Shown: positions 13,848-23,814 of the stretch, in pieces
How the letters are laid out: every line of letters begins with the position of its first letter
Position numbering within the stretch: position 1 is the first letter of the stretch
Source: Ziziphus jujuba
Lineage: Eukaryota; Streptophyta; Magnoliopsida; Rosales; Rhamnaceae
Direction of reading: 5' to 3'
Length of the DNA: 64,000 nt
NCBI RefSeq assembly: GCF_031755915.1
Contig: NC_083384.1
Span: 31,477,001 to 31,541,000, forward strand
Position numbers and translations under genes: made by a program
Notes under the pieces: generated by a model
Seen by the model: only the letters and a program-made list of their open reading frames with translations
What the model was told of the DNA's origin: nothing
Databases searched by the model: none

Positions 13848-14710
13848 CTGCAAACTGATAAGCTTGAAAATGCATCAAATAGGAAAATAAATGCTACTGC
13901 AAAAGCAATGGAGAATACAATGGTAAAGACATAGATATAAGCTGTTCAATGGTCATGCATAAGTTCACATTCTTCCACCCCTCATTGTGATTGTAATACT
14001 GCAAATCAAGATACTTAATCCCACCCTAAAACGAAAATCGATCCCAAAAGTAGAAAGAAACATGATAATATACATTAGGTAGCTCTACCCTTCCGTTCAT
14101 TTAGAGATCAGGAAAATTCATCCATTTGTACTGTGACCAGCCCCACCACAATATTTTTCAACTATGTTTTTCCACAACCAATCAAAATATGTATCATAAA
14201 TATACAGCCATATATTCACAAAAAGTATTAAACCCACAATTAACAAAGAAAACTAATTCAGCCAAAAACTATTCCACAGCAAAAAATTTAAACCATTTAG
14301 AATGCAAGCACAGAAATGGATGAGTTTTACCAGTCAAATCTACACACTAATTACCAAACATCCATTAACATAGAAGGATAGCGAATTAATCGTTCTAAAC
14401 TATTCACTATAATGAATTTCAGATACTTAAGGTTCACACAGAAAACAGAACAATAAATCTATATACTTTGGATTTGTATGACAGAAAAATTTCATTTCAG
14501 TTGGGTTTTTGATCATATGCAGTATTCAATTTCTCAATTTTTTCTAGCCCTGGAAGAAGATCACTATTTCATTACTCAAAAGCTGAATCAAAGCTCTCCC
14601 ACAACAGCTATATGATATTAATATGCTAAAAAAAGAGAAAACACATGAGCTGTGATGGAAAAAAGAAGATTTTTTTTTATATGAGAAATCTGAAATGAAT
14701 AGCAACTTAC
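13848..14710 (-). other. Probable 5' UTR intron of the BTB gene
   Basis: On the minus strand a strong donor (CTGG|GTAAGTTGCT) begins at 14710 and a plausible acceptor (TTTGCAG) ends at 13848, 72 bp upstream of the BTB start codon. An exon upstream of 14710 would then be non-coding leader; the open frame there (14544-14939) has no family resemblance and runs across the donor. This is inference from splice signals only. Confidence 0.4.
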
Positions 14711-14939
14711 CCAGAAAAAAGTTTGCTTTAGAATAAAAAACCCAAATTGAATCAACCCCAGTAATGGGTTCGAACTCTAACCGTAGATTGTCCAGCAATT
14801 TGAAGCGAAAAAGGCATTTGTGAATCTCTCCATTAGGTTTTGGAGGCTCTGACAATAAGCTAAGCTTCAGCTTGTAAGAACCTGAAGAAGCTAAACTCGA
14901 AAAGTGAAATACCAATAAAATGACAGAAATGGCCTTCAA

Positions 14940-16475
14940 TTTTATCCTGATTATAACATAAACTGTATAATGGCAAGGAAACTTTTACACTTTCGAAGGG
15001 TAATCTTGTAGAATAAATTGTGACACTACCCCTAGGATGGGTAGCAAATGATTGGTTAGAAACTATGGTTCTTTGCACTTGGTTGGATCTGAGCATGTAA
15101 GACTCAACTCGTTGCATCCAACTTTATTATTATTATTAGTTTACTCTTTTTTTTTTTCCCCCCTATTTTTCTTATTTTTTGTTTTATCAAATTTAATTCA
15201 ATTCAATTGGATACATGACTTTAAGAAAATCCAATTTGTAGTTTATTTAATTGGATATAGCATCTCCTATAAGTGACGACAAGATGGAAAAATTGAAGTA
15301 GAAAAAAGTAGATAATTTTTGCTTTGATTTTGTATCAACTTGCACAAGTTGCATTGACCCTAGAAAAAAATAAATAAATAAAACTGGCACAAGCTGCAAG
15401 TTAAAGAGGGCAGGATAAGATTGAAAGGATTGCCATGTACAAAAGTAGAAGAAGACAATTGACCCATTTTGCAAAAAATAATTCTTGGACCTTTTTTTTT
15501 TTTTTTTTTTTTGGGGCATTTAAAACTTCATATGCAAGAGTGTAAATATTATCGTTAAGCTACGAAGAAAAATATGAACATTATAAATGTAAAAAATTTA
15601 TCATTCAATATCTTTTTTAATTTGATTGTTTTATCGACCACCAATTCATCAAGTTGATTAATTGTTTGTCTAGCCAACTCGTACATGGACTATCAATTTA
15701 TCGAATTACTTATTTATCCGTCTGATCAACCATTGTTTTGTCTGATCAATTATTATTCTATCTAATTAATTGTCGCTTTATCTGACAGACTGTTATTTCA
15801 TTTTATCAACCATTATTCAACTACTTCTTGTCAGTATTAGATTACTAATCTGCAACCAAAAACAAAGTTAAATCTTTGGGATATCGATGCGGTATAAACC
15901 AAAGACATTCTAATATTCAAATAAAAAATTAACCATGGTGTTTTATAAAAGAAATATTGGAGAGAACTTTTAGATCATATCATTCTAGAGAAATGAGGGC
16001 TATTTATAGTGGTGCCTCGACTTTGAATATGGCAATGCCATTTGAATTTAAATTCATCAAATTATAGTTCAAACCTGAATAAATTATGAGATATTATCCG
16101 TTATCTTTGATACTGTATTATTTGAATAAAAGATAGTTAATTTAAATTTAAATTGTATCTATTATCATTTGAATCTTAAATATACAAAAACTTTGTTCAG
16201 TGATATTTGTAATATTTATTGTCCAATCGCTGGGAGACCAGTTCCTAATCAATCATTGGTTAGTAGTGAAATCAATACTTATTAAAGGCAGTGATAGCAC
16301 CATGTGTCTTGAATTTATTTTTCCCACACCAAACATTATCACTAAGCTATTGAGAACGCTGTGAACATTGCCACTAAACCCTCTCTTAAAGACATTGGCC
16401 ACGTTAAACAGGAATGCATTTGCCAATCTGAGAAAAAGGCAAGCAGAGGCATGAATATTAACAAAATCTGGATAA
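14940..16475. other. Spacer with a degenerate 20-bp tandem repeat
   Basis: No gene seen. Between about 15630 and 15830 the sequence runs in degenerate 20-bp units (clearest units begin at 15721, 15741, 15761, 15781 and 15801). A poly-T run lies at about 15492-15512. The stretch 15840-16475 looks like worn repeat DNA without a recognisable coding part. Confidence 0.5.
15630..15830. repeat. Degenerate 20-bp tandem repeat array
   Basis: Successive 20-mers such as tctgatcaaccattgttttg (15721) and tctgatcaattattattcta (15741) align with exact 20-bp spacing. About ten diverged units can be traced. No open reading frame is associated. Confidence 0.6.
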
Positions 16476-16480
16476 TGACT

Positions 16481-16800
16481 TGATGTGGGTCTCATGTTGA
16501 TAGTTCATTAACATGCAATTCATGACCACTTGAGCGTGGGATCGTGGTAGAAGGAGGTTATAGGAGGAGGTTACTGCCAGTTATTTATTTATATGTTTAT
16601 GGAAGTTATGTGTTAGTAGAAACTGAATCTTATTCATGTAATATATATATATATATATATATTTAGAAGTAAAGCTGTAGGGAGGTATTATGAATGAATG
16701 AAATTAACTTCGGACCTATCTTATTCTTTGTCTTCTTTTCCCTTTTGTCTTTCTGTCTCTTAATATTTCCTTCTTGATCTAAATATTCTGGTACACATCA
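16481..16800 (+). repeat. LTR A (gypsy-type family), left arm of palindrome
   Basis: 320 bp from TGATGTGGG to GGTACACATCA, oriented with U3 on the left. It is followed after two bases by a PBS beginning TGGTATCAGAGCC. It contains a TA microsatellite (about 16640-16661). Aligned by eye it matches the reverse complement of LTR B and LTR C over its whole length with scattered differences. Confidence 0.85.
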
Positions 16801-16802
16801 TT

Positions 16803-16822
16803 TGGTATCAGAGCCAGGTTTC
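16803..16822 (+). other. Primer-binding-site / tRNA-iMet complement at palindrome centre
   Basis: TGGTATCAGAGCCAGGTTTC is exactly complementary to the last 20 nt, including CCA, of plant initiator tRNA-Met as I know that sequence. The PBS of the sister body at 17842-17831 matches the tRNA for only 13 nt before diverging. The sequence then passes through AAA straight into inverted LTR B at 16826. Confidence 0.75.
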
Positions 16823-16825
16823 AAA

Positions 16826-17141
16826 TGATGTGTACCAAAATATTTAGATCAAGAAAGAGATATTAAGAGACAAAAGACAGAGGGGAAGAGAAGACAAAGA
16901 ACAAGATAGGTTGGAAGTCAATTTCATTCATTCATAATACCTCCCTCCAACTTTATTTCTAAATATATATATATATATATATACATGAATAAGATTCAGT
17001 TTCTACTAACACATAACTTCCATAAACATACAAATAAATAACTGGCAGTAATCTCCTCCTATAACCTCCTTCTACCACGATCCCACGCTCAAGTGGTCAT
17101 GAATTGCATGTTAATGAACTATCCACATGAGGCCCACATCA
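16826..17141 (-). repeat. LTR B, right arm of palindrome
   Basis: 316 bp, inverse of LTR A, ending CACATCA on the + strand. On the minus strand it lies directly after a purine tract and so serves as the 3' LTR of the internally deleted gypsy body. Its TA microsatellite lies at about 16963-16981. Confidence 0.85.
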
Positions 17142-17155
17142 TTCTCCCCCTCTGA
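17142..17155 (-). other. Polypurine tract of the gypsy-type element
   Basis: On the minus strand the sequence tcagagggggagaa directly abuts the TGATGTG end of LTR B. Position and purine content are those of the plus-strand primer site. Confidence 0.75.
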
Positions 17156-17170
17156 AAATCATCTTTGCCC

Positions 17171-17314
17171 TCAAGGATGAAAGCAGATACGTCCAAACCG
17201 TCTTGCATTCTCCAAAGTTGCATCCACATTGGTAGTACCTGCCCATTTGATCAACATTTCTTTTCTAGAACGATAGTTTCCTCTCTGTATGACTCTCGTG
17301 TCTAAAATTGGTAG
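17171..17314 (-). pseudogene. Remnant of gypsy integrase C-terminus
   Basis: A minus-strand frame different from the gag-like ORF reads LPILDTR and then EMLIKWAGTTNVDATLENA before a TGA at 17173-17171. This matches the end of Ty3/gypsy Pol (LI-x-W-x-G-x6-ATWE pattern), with the usual Trp replaced by Leu. It shows that the body keeps both ends of a gypsy element while gag-NC, protease, RT and most of integrase are missing. Confidence 0.65.
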
Positions 17315-17822
17315 ACCCTGTCATTGCATGAAATGAAATTTCTGGCATGGATGGTTCCTCTGGATGTGTAGATTGATTCCCGTGGCCTTTTTGTTTCTTG
17401 AGTAAACTCATATGGAAAGTATTGTAAATTAGGAAGCCCGCACAAAACACCAAAATCCCCATAATGGTGAGCTTGTGTTGTAAATCCTTTGGAAGTTGGT
17501 GTCGATTGCGAAGGAGGTCATCTATCACTTGGATGTTAGTTGTGCTAAGGAAATAGGAAGTCATGGAATTGTTGTCCATTATAGAAGGTACAGAGATGTA
17601 CCCATAGCAAGGAGTAAGACAAACCTGTGAAGAATCTCCTTTATGGAACGAATTAAGGTCATGTTCCATTGGTTGCTGCACTAGATGGACGCGCAGATCT
17701 TGTAAATCGGTAAGAATCATCTGCAATGTCGCATTGATTCGTTCAAATTTAGTTTCATGCCTTGCCAAAATGGCCAGAACTTCACTTTGGAATTCAGCAT
17801 CTGTTTTCCCACAGGCATCCAT
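17265..17822 (-). CDS. Gag-like ORF of an internally deleted gypsy element
   Basis: 185 aa from the ATG at 17822-17820, which lies 8 nt after the PBS. The N-terminal half (LAILARHETKFERINATLQ, then ILTDLQDLR) looks like the helical start of plant Ty3/gypsy Gag. The middle (MGILVFCAGFLIYNTFHM) is a single hydrophobic segment unlike Gag, and the last part overlaps the integrase remnant in another frame. There is no zinc knuckle, protease or RT. The open frame extends upstream only through non-ATG codons in the PBS. Whether it is translated is unknown; it may simply be a deletion-junction product. Confidence 0.55.
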   Translation of the reverse strand: MDACGKTDAEFQSEVLAILARHETKFERINATLQMILTDLQDLRVHLVQQPMEHDLNSFHKGDSSQVCLTPCYGYISVPSIMDNNSMTSYFLSTTNIQVIDDLLRNRHQLPKDLQHKLTIMGILVFCAGFLIYNTFHMSLLKKQKGHGNQSTHPEEPSMPEISFHAMTGSTNFRHESHTERKLSF

Positions 17823-17830
17823 GGAAAGAT

Positions 17831-17842
17831 GCTCTGATACCA
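17831..17842 (-). other. Primer binding site of the gypsy-type body
   Basis: On the minus strand TGGTATCAGAGC follows the LTR C end (CA, then TT) and is complementary to the 3' end of initiator tRNA-Met; the match continues one base (A) and then stops. This fixes the transcription direction of the body as minus. Confidence 0.8.
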
Positions 17843-17844
17843 AA

Positions 17845-17922
17845 TGATGTGTACCAAAATATTTAGATCAAGAAAGAGATATTAAGAGACAGAAAGACAG
17901 AGGGGAAGAGAAGACAAAGAAC
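17845..17922 (-). repeat. LTR C, left fragment (split by copia)
   Basis: Begins TGATGTGTACC and runs into the AGAAC target duplication of the copia element (17918-17922). It continues at 24364. Confidence 0.85.
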
Positions 17923-18448
17923 CGTTAGAGTTGGGCCTAGGCCCACTAGTGTGAATGATTTGGGTTTTGGTTGTTGAATTTTGATATAATATTTTTATTT
18001 ATTTATTTAAATAAAATAATCTTTTTGATATAGTGGGAGAGAGTTTTACGGGAGAATAACTCCTTATGAGAGTTTGAAGGTTGCAAAAACTGAAACGTTC
18101 TTTTTTCAATTTTTTTTTTTTTGGAGAGAAATACAGAAAGGAAAAAGAAAAAGAAAAGAAACAGTGGTAAAGTGAAGATACACAGAGAGTTCGAAGAGAA
18201 AAGCTTCAGAGGTGCTGTATCTGAAAGTTTTTTGTAGCCGTTGTATCCTATGAGACGTTCGCTACAAAACTCCTGCACCGGTGGGCGTAAAACGTTTTAA
18301 GGACACTGTGGTATCACACAGGCCTCGGTCAACCTTTGTAAAAAGTAGATCAATTTTAAAGACCTACAGGTTCTAAAATGCTTTATTGATTTTGTATTAA
18401 ATTGTCCACATGTATTTACATTTATTCATCCATGATATTTTCCCAACA
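17923..18448 (+). repeat. Copia 5' LTR
   Basis: 526 bp. The first base is C instead of the T seen in the 3' copy; the end is CCCAACA. An AT-rich stretch with TATA-like sequence (about 17984-18029) could hold the promoter. The palindromic element GTAAAACGTTTTAAG lies at 18287-18301. Confidence 0.9.
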
Positions 18449-19343
18449 ATCTTAAGACGTTTTACAATTTTTATATATGTAAATATAATGTGGAAATTTA
18501 AGTTATTTATTATGTTATTGTTTACTGTTAAATATTTCTATGTGTGTTTCACCATTGAAAAAAAATATATATATTTTATTAAACCCGTGGGTATAAAAAT
18601 TTATGGGTAATTATTAATTTTTTGTTTTTGATCAAAAATCTTTCCAAAATTGAATTACCCATAAATTTCTAAACATTTTGGTGTAATTTTGGTAATTTTT
18701 TGGCCACTGGGAGAGTGGAAAAGAGGAGGAAAATTGTTGCTGGGTCGTATGACCCGTTTACCAGAGAAACCGGGTCAAAATGACCCGGTTGAAGGTTGAA
18801 GAAGAAAAGAAATAGGGTTTGGGCTGTTTGTGAAAGGCTAGGCCGGTTTTTCTAATGTTATTGGGTCAGGCCCAGTTCTAAAGCCCAGACTAGGTTAGAA
18901 CAGGCTACTGTTCAACCTATGACCCAGGCCCGATTGAGATCAAGGCCCAAGAGACCCGGTCCAATGGCCATGGGCTTACACGTGTCGCAAACACCATGAG
19001 CCACGTGTCACCCAATGGATGGAATACGTGTCGACCTGATACAGATGACACGTGTCTCATTCTCGGACGGCCACGTTTCATGCTCTGGACAGTCCACGTG
19101 TCGACCTCCTACAGGTGACACGTGTCTGTCTCTAGTAGCGACACATGTCGTAAATAGTGCCAACAGGATCGCCATGTGGCACGTCCACGTCATCAGTGTG
19201 ATGACGTGGCCTGGTGCCACATCAGCATGATGACGCGTTGCATGAACAGTACCGATGGCAGAAACCCTAAAAATCATTTTTTGTGTGTTTTCCTTATGGA
19301 AATTGCATATAATTAGTTTGTTAATATAGAAAATAACAACTAA
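18449..19343 (+). other. Copia untranslated leader
   Basis: Lies between the 5' LTR and gag. No TGGTATCAGAGC-type PBS is present. Instead CTTAAGACGTTTTAC at 18451-18465 pairs with the LTR (see findings). The distal part (18976-19232) is a GC-richer tandem array around ACGTGTC. Confidence 0.8.
18979..19172 (+). repeat. ~23-bp tandem array centred on CACGTGTC in the copia leader
   Basis: Cores begin at 18979, 19002, 19025, 19049, 19072, 19095, 19119 and 19142, a spacing of 23, 23, 24, 23, 23, 24 and 23. Five carry CACGTGTC exactly; the others differ by one base (TACGTGTC, CACGTTTC, CACATGTC). A 70-bp higher-order unit (19025 versus 19095) is also visible. ACGTGTC resembles G-box/ABRE sequences. 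Confidence 0.85.
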
Positions 19344-22300
19344 TTGATTTCTGCTAGTCATGCAGAGAAACCTGAGAAGTTTAATGGAGCAAACTTCAAA
19401 AGATGGCAGCAGAAGATGCTATTTTATTTGACCACCCTGGGACTTGAGCGGTACTTGACTGAAGATGCGCCACCCAGTAATGAAGAGAGTGATAAGGAGA
19501 CTCTCATGGCGGTGGATGCGTGGAATAATTCTGATTACTTATGTCGGAATTATGTCCTGAATGGCCTGTCTGATGCCCTGTATGGTGTATACTGTGGCAC
19601 GAAATCAGCAAAAGAGCTGTGGGAAACACTGGACCGAAAGTACAAGACCGAGAATGCGGGTTCAGGAAAGTTTATTACAGGCCGATTCTTGGATTACATG
19701 ATGGTGGATGCAAAGCCAATAATGAATCAAGTACATGAGTTGCAAGTGCTGATTCAGGAAATGCTTGCTGAAGGGATGATAATGAATGAAGCATTGCAAG
19801 TGGCCTGCATGATTGAGAAACTACCTCCGAGTTGGAGTGACTTCAGGAATTATCTGAAGCACAAGAGAAAGGAGATGGATATGGAGGCTCTTATTAGCAA
19901 GCTTCGCATAGAAGATGACAACAGGAAGTCTGATAAGAGAACTTCGAAAGCCGTGTTGAAGGCTAATGTTGTGGAGCATGGTCAGGGCTCCAAGAATAAG
20001 AAGCAAATTGGAAAAGCTTCTAAGCTAGGGCCAAAAGGAGGAATCTCCAAGAAGGCCAAATTTCAAGGCAGGTGCTTCAACTGTGACAAGATGGGTCACA
20101 GAGCTACTGAATGTAGGCTGCCAAAAAGAAAGAGGAATCAGGCACAAGTGATGGAAGACATCACTAAAGAGGTTGACGATATTGACCTAAGTGCTGTGAT
20201 ATCTGAGGTGAACTTGGTGGGATCTAATCCTAGAGAGTGGTGGATAGATACTGGTGCGACCCCCCACGTGTGTTCGGATAGGAGTATGTTCACTTCCTTC
20301 GAACCAAAGAAGAATGGGGAGAAGCTATTTATGGGTAACTCCGCTACTTCAGAAATCCAAGGTGAGGGCAAAGTAATCCTGAAGATGACCTCAGGGAAAG
20401 AGCTGACTCTGAATAATGTATTGTATGTTCCAGACATTCGCAAGAATCTGGTATCTGGATCGCTGCTGAGCAAACATGGTTTTCGCTTAGTGGTTGAGTC
20501 AGACAAGGTTATTTTGTCTAAATTTGGGATGTTTGTGGGAAAGGGCTATGTAGTCAATGGTTTATTTAAGCTGAATGTAATGACTGTAAAGCCTAAAGAA
20601 ATGAATAAAGCTAGTAGTTCTTTTGTTTACTTGCTTGAGTCTTCCATTTTATGGCATGGTAGACTAGGACATGTTAATTTTAATTCTCTGCGGAGATTAA
20701 TTAACTTAAATCATATTCCCACATTTGAAATTGATTCCAATCATAAGTGTGAAACTTGTGTGGAAGCAAAATTAACGAGGTCATCATATCAAACAATTGA
20801 TAGAAATAACGAACCTTTGGATTTAATACATAGTGATATATGTGATTTAAAATTCGCACCGACTAGAGGTGGTAATAAGTATTTTATCACCTTTATTGAT
20901 GATAGCACGAAATACTGCTATGTATACTTGCTTAAAAGTAAGGATGAGGCTATAGAGAAATTTATTTTGTATAAAACGGAAATTGAGAATCAACTCAACA
21001 GGAAAGTTAAAGTGATCAGAAGTGATCGTGGTGGAGAGTATGTAACTCCTTTCGGAGAGTATTGTGCTCAACATGGCATAATACATGAAGTTACTCCACC
21101 ATATTTGCCACAATCAAATGGTGTGGCTGAACGGAAAAATAGAACCGTGAAAGAAATGATGAATGCAATGTTGATAAGTTCTGGAGTACCTTAGAACTTA
21201 TGGGGGGAAGCCATTTTGTCGGCAAATGACCTTTTAAATAAGGTGCCCCGAAAAGATAAGGTAAAGACACCTTATGAGGTATGGAAAGGAAGACAACCCT
21301 CCTACAAATATTTACGAGTGTGGGGGTGTCTAGCTAAAGTAGTAGTACCTACACCTAAGAAGGTGAAGATAGGTCCCAAAACTGTTGATTGCATCTTCAT
21401 AGGATATGCACAGAATAGTAATGCATATCGGTTTCTCGTGTATAGGTCAGAAATTTCTGATATACACTAGAACACAATAATGGAATCGAGAAATGCATCA
21501 TTTTTCGAACACATTTTTCCATATAAAGTGGAAGAAGGACCGAGTACGTCTAAACGAACTTATGATACTATTTATGATGATAATCATGATAGTGATCAAG
21601 AACAAGAAACTGAAGTTGAGCTTAGACGTAGCAAGAGAGTAAGAACTGAAAATTCCTACGGTCCGGATTTTCTTACTTATATGCTAGAAAGTGAACCTCG
21701 AAGCTTCCAAGAGGCCATAAATTCTCCTGAAGGGAATTTATGGAAAGAAGCGGTTAAAAGTGAAATTGATTCCATCCTGCAGAATCACACTTGGGAGTTG
21801 GTAGATCTTCCTCCAGGTTGTAAACCTTTGAGTTACAAATGGATTTTTAAAAGAAAGATGAAAGCAGATGGGACAATAGATAAATACAAGGCAAGGCTTG
21901 TAATTAAGGGATACAAGCAAAAGGAAGGCCTTGATTATTTTGACACTTATTCTCCAGTAACGAGGATAAATTCCATAAGGATGGTACTGGCAATCGCAGC
22001 ATTGCGGGATCTTGTAGTACATCAAATGGATGTGAAAACAGCCTTTCTGAATGGAGATCTAGAGGAAGAGATCTACATGGAGCAACCTGAGGGTTTTACT
22101 ACTCCAGGATAAGAAAGGAAAGTTTGTAGATTGGTAAAGTCCTTATATGGACTTAAACAAGCTCCAAAGCAATGGCATCAAAAATTTGATAATATCATGC
22201 TAAAAGATGGGTTCAAAATAAATGAATATGACAAGTGTATCTATGTAAAAGATACAGAGAATGGATATGTTATTCTATATTTGTATGTAGATGACATACT

Positions 22301-23264
22301 CATAGTAGATAGTGACGACAATATGGTCCGAACTACAAAAGTCATGTTAAATTCTAAATTTGACATGAAAGATATGGGGCTTGCAGATGTGATTTTAGGT
22401 ATGAAAATCATGAGAACTTCGAATGGAATCATTCTTAGTCAAACTCATTATGTAGATAAAATACTGGCTAAGTTTAGTAATGATGATACTAGTATAGCCA
22501 GAACACCCATAGATATGAGTTTACACTTATCCAAAAATAAAGGAGAAGGTGTATCTCAAGTAGAATATGCTAAGGTGATTGGAAGTCTGATGTACTTGAT
22601 GAGTTGTACCAGACCAAACTTAGCCTACGCAATAAGTAGACTAAGTAGATACACGAGTAATCCAAATGAAGATCATTGGAAAGGGATCGTTAGAGTACTA
22701 AGATATCTACGATATACTCGTGAATACGGACTGCACTATACAAGATATCCTGCTGTATTAGAAGGATACAGTGATGCAAATTGGATATCAGATATAAAGG
22801 ATTCAAAATCCACTAGTGGCTATGTATTCACATTAGCAGGTGCAGCTGTGACATGGAAGTCCTCTAAACAAACTGTGATAGCTCGATCCACTATGGAATC
22901 CGAGTTTATTGCTCTGGATAAATGTGGTGAAGAGGCAGAATGGCTACGCCAGTTTTTAGAGGACATTCCGAGGTGGCCTAAACCTGTGCCAGTAATAAGT
23001 TTACATTGTGATAGTCAATCTGCGATTGGCAGGGCACAGAATATTATGTATAATGGAAAGTCTAGACACATTCGTCGTAGACACAATTCCATTAGACAAT
23101 TAATCTCAACTGGAGTTATCTCAATTGACTATGTAAAGTCAAAAGATAACATTGCGGATCCGCTAACCAAAGGGTTAAATAGAGAACTAGTTGAGAAGTC
23201 ATCGAGAGGAATGAGATTGAAGCCCGTGAATAAAGTCAATACGATGGAAACCCAACCTAGTTGA
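19344..23264 (+). pseudogene. Copia Gag-Pol polyprotein with three in-frame stops
   Basis: One frame of about 1306 codons, interrupted only by TAG at 21192 (codon 617), TAG at 21468 (codon 709) and TAA at 22110 (codon 923). In order: Gag ([19 protein letters not shown] near the start), CX2CX4HX4C zinc knuckle at codons 244-257, protease DTGA at 302-305, integrase HHCC region (WHGRLGH ... CETC) with catalytic Asp at 498 (IHSDICDL), RT with YVDD at 981-984, RNase H with HCDSQSAI around 1221-1228. An in-frame TAA (19341) precedes the frame and the first ATG is codon 25 (19416), inside conserved Gag sequence, so the natural start codon appears lost or lies on a spliced leader. The element could not make full-length Pol without readthrough. 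Confidence 0.9.
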
Positions 23265-23804
23265 CTGGAGATCCCAAGATCTAGGTTCAATGGGACAACT
23301 CAATTGTAAAGACTAGTATGGATCACTGTGGGGGGTTAATCCTCTGCCCATTCCTATGATGAAACAGTGATAAAAAGAGGTTAAGCATAAAAGTATGCTT
23401 TAAATGATTCCTATAAGCGTGTGTTTAGTAATCTATGCATAGGTATGCTGATTATAAAAGAAATAGGAATCACCTATGTGAGAGAGAAGAGTGGCCGCTT
23501 CAAAGGAGAATTGTTTAGGGCACAATTCTTTAGAAACTCTCGCAGAACCAGGGAGGTGTTCAGGGCCAGAATGAACACAATAGTGAGAACTGAAGTGTAT
23601 CAGGAAGGAATCATGTGTGGGCTATGTTGTCATTTACACAAAAGACGAAATGGTTCAAAAATATCGCTTCTACCATAAGTCAGTAAAGAAAATGTAGTCT
23701 CTTAAGGGAAGGTTCAAAAAGTAACATCTACCTATCCTATGCAGGTTCCGACTGTAGAGCTTTACCACTAGAGTCATGTTTGTATTTTTAAGTCAAATCA
23801 TTCA
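23265..23804 (+). other. Copia 3' untranslated segment
   Basis: About 540 bp between the RNase H stop and the PPT. It holds an 85-codon open frame (23421-23678) that starts at GTG and resembles no protein I know. I read it as non-coding element sequence. Confidence 0.6.
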
Positions 23805-23814
23805 TGTGGGGGAT
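23805..23814 (+). other. Copia polypurine tract
   Basis: gtgggggatt-type purine tract immediately left of the TGTTAGAG start of the 3' LTR, the expected site for plus-strand priming. Confidence 0.75.

Noticed and set aside
14544..14939. 131-codon open frame on the minus strand upstream of the BTB gene
   Set aside because: No family resemblance, and it crosses a strong splice donor at 14710. More likely leader and intron of the BTB gene.
20138..20506. 122-codon minus-strand frame in the copia element
   Set aside because: Shadow of the conserved Gag-Pol frame on the other strand.
23421..23678. 85-codon frame between copia RNase H and the PPT
   Set aside because: Starts at GTG and has no recognisable domain; this segment is non-coding in copia elements as far as I know.
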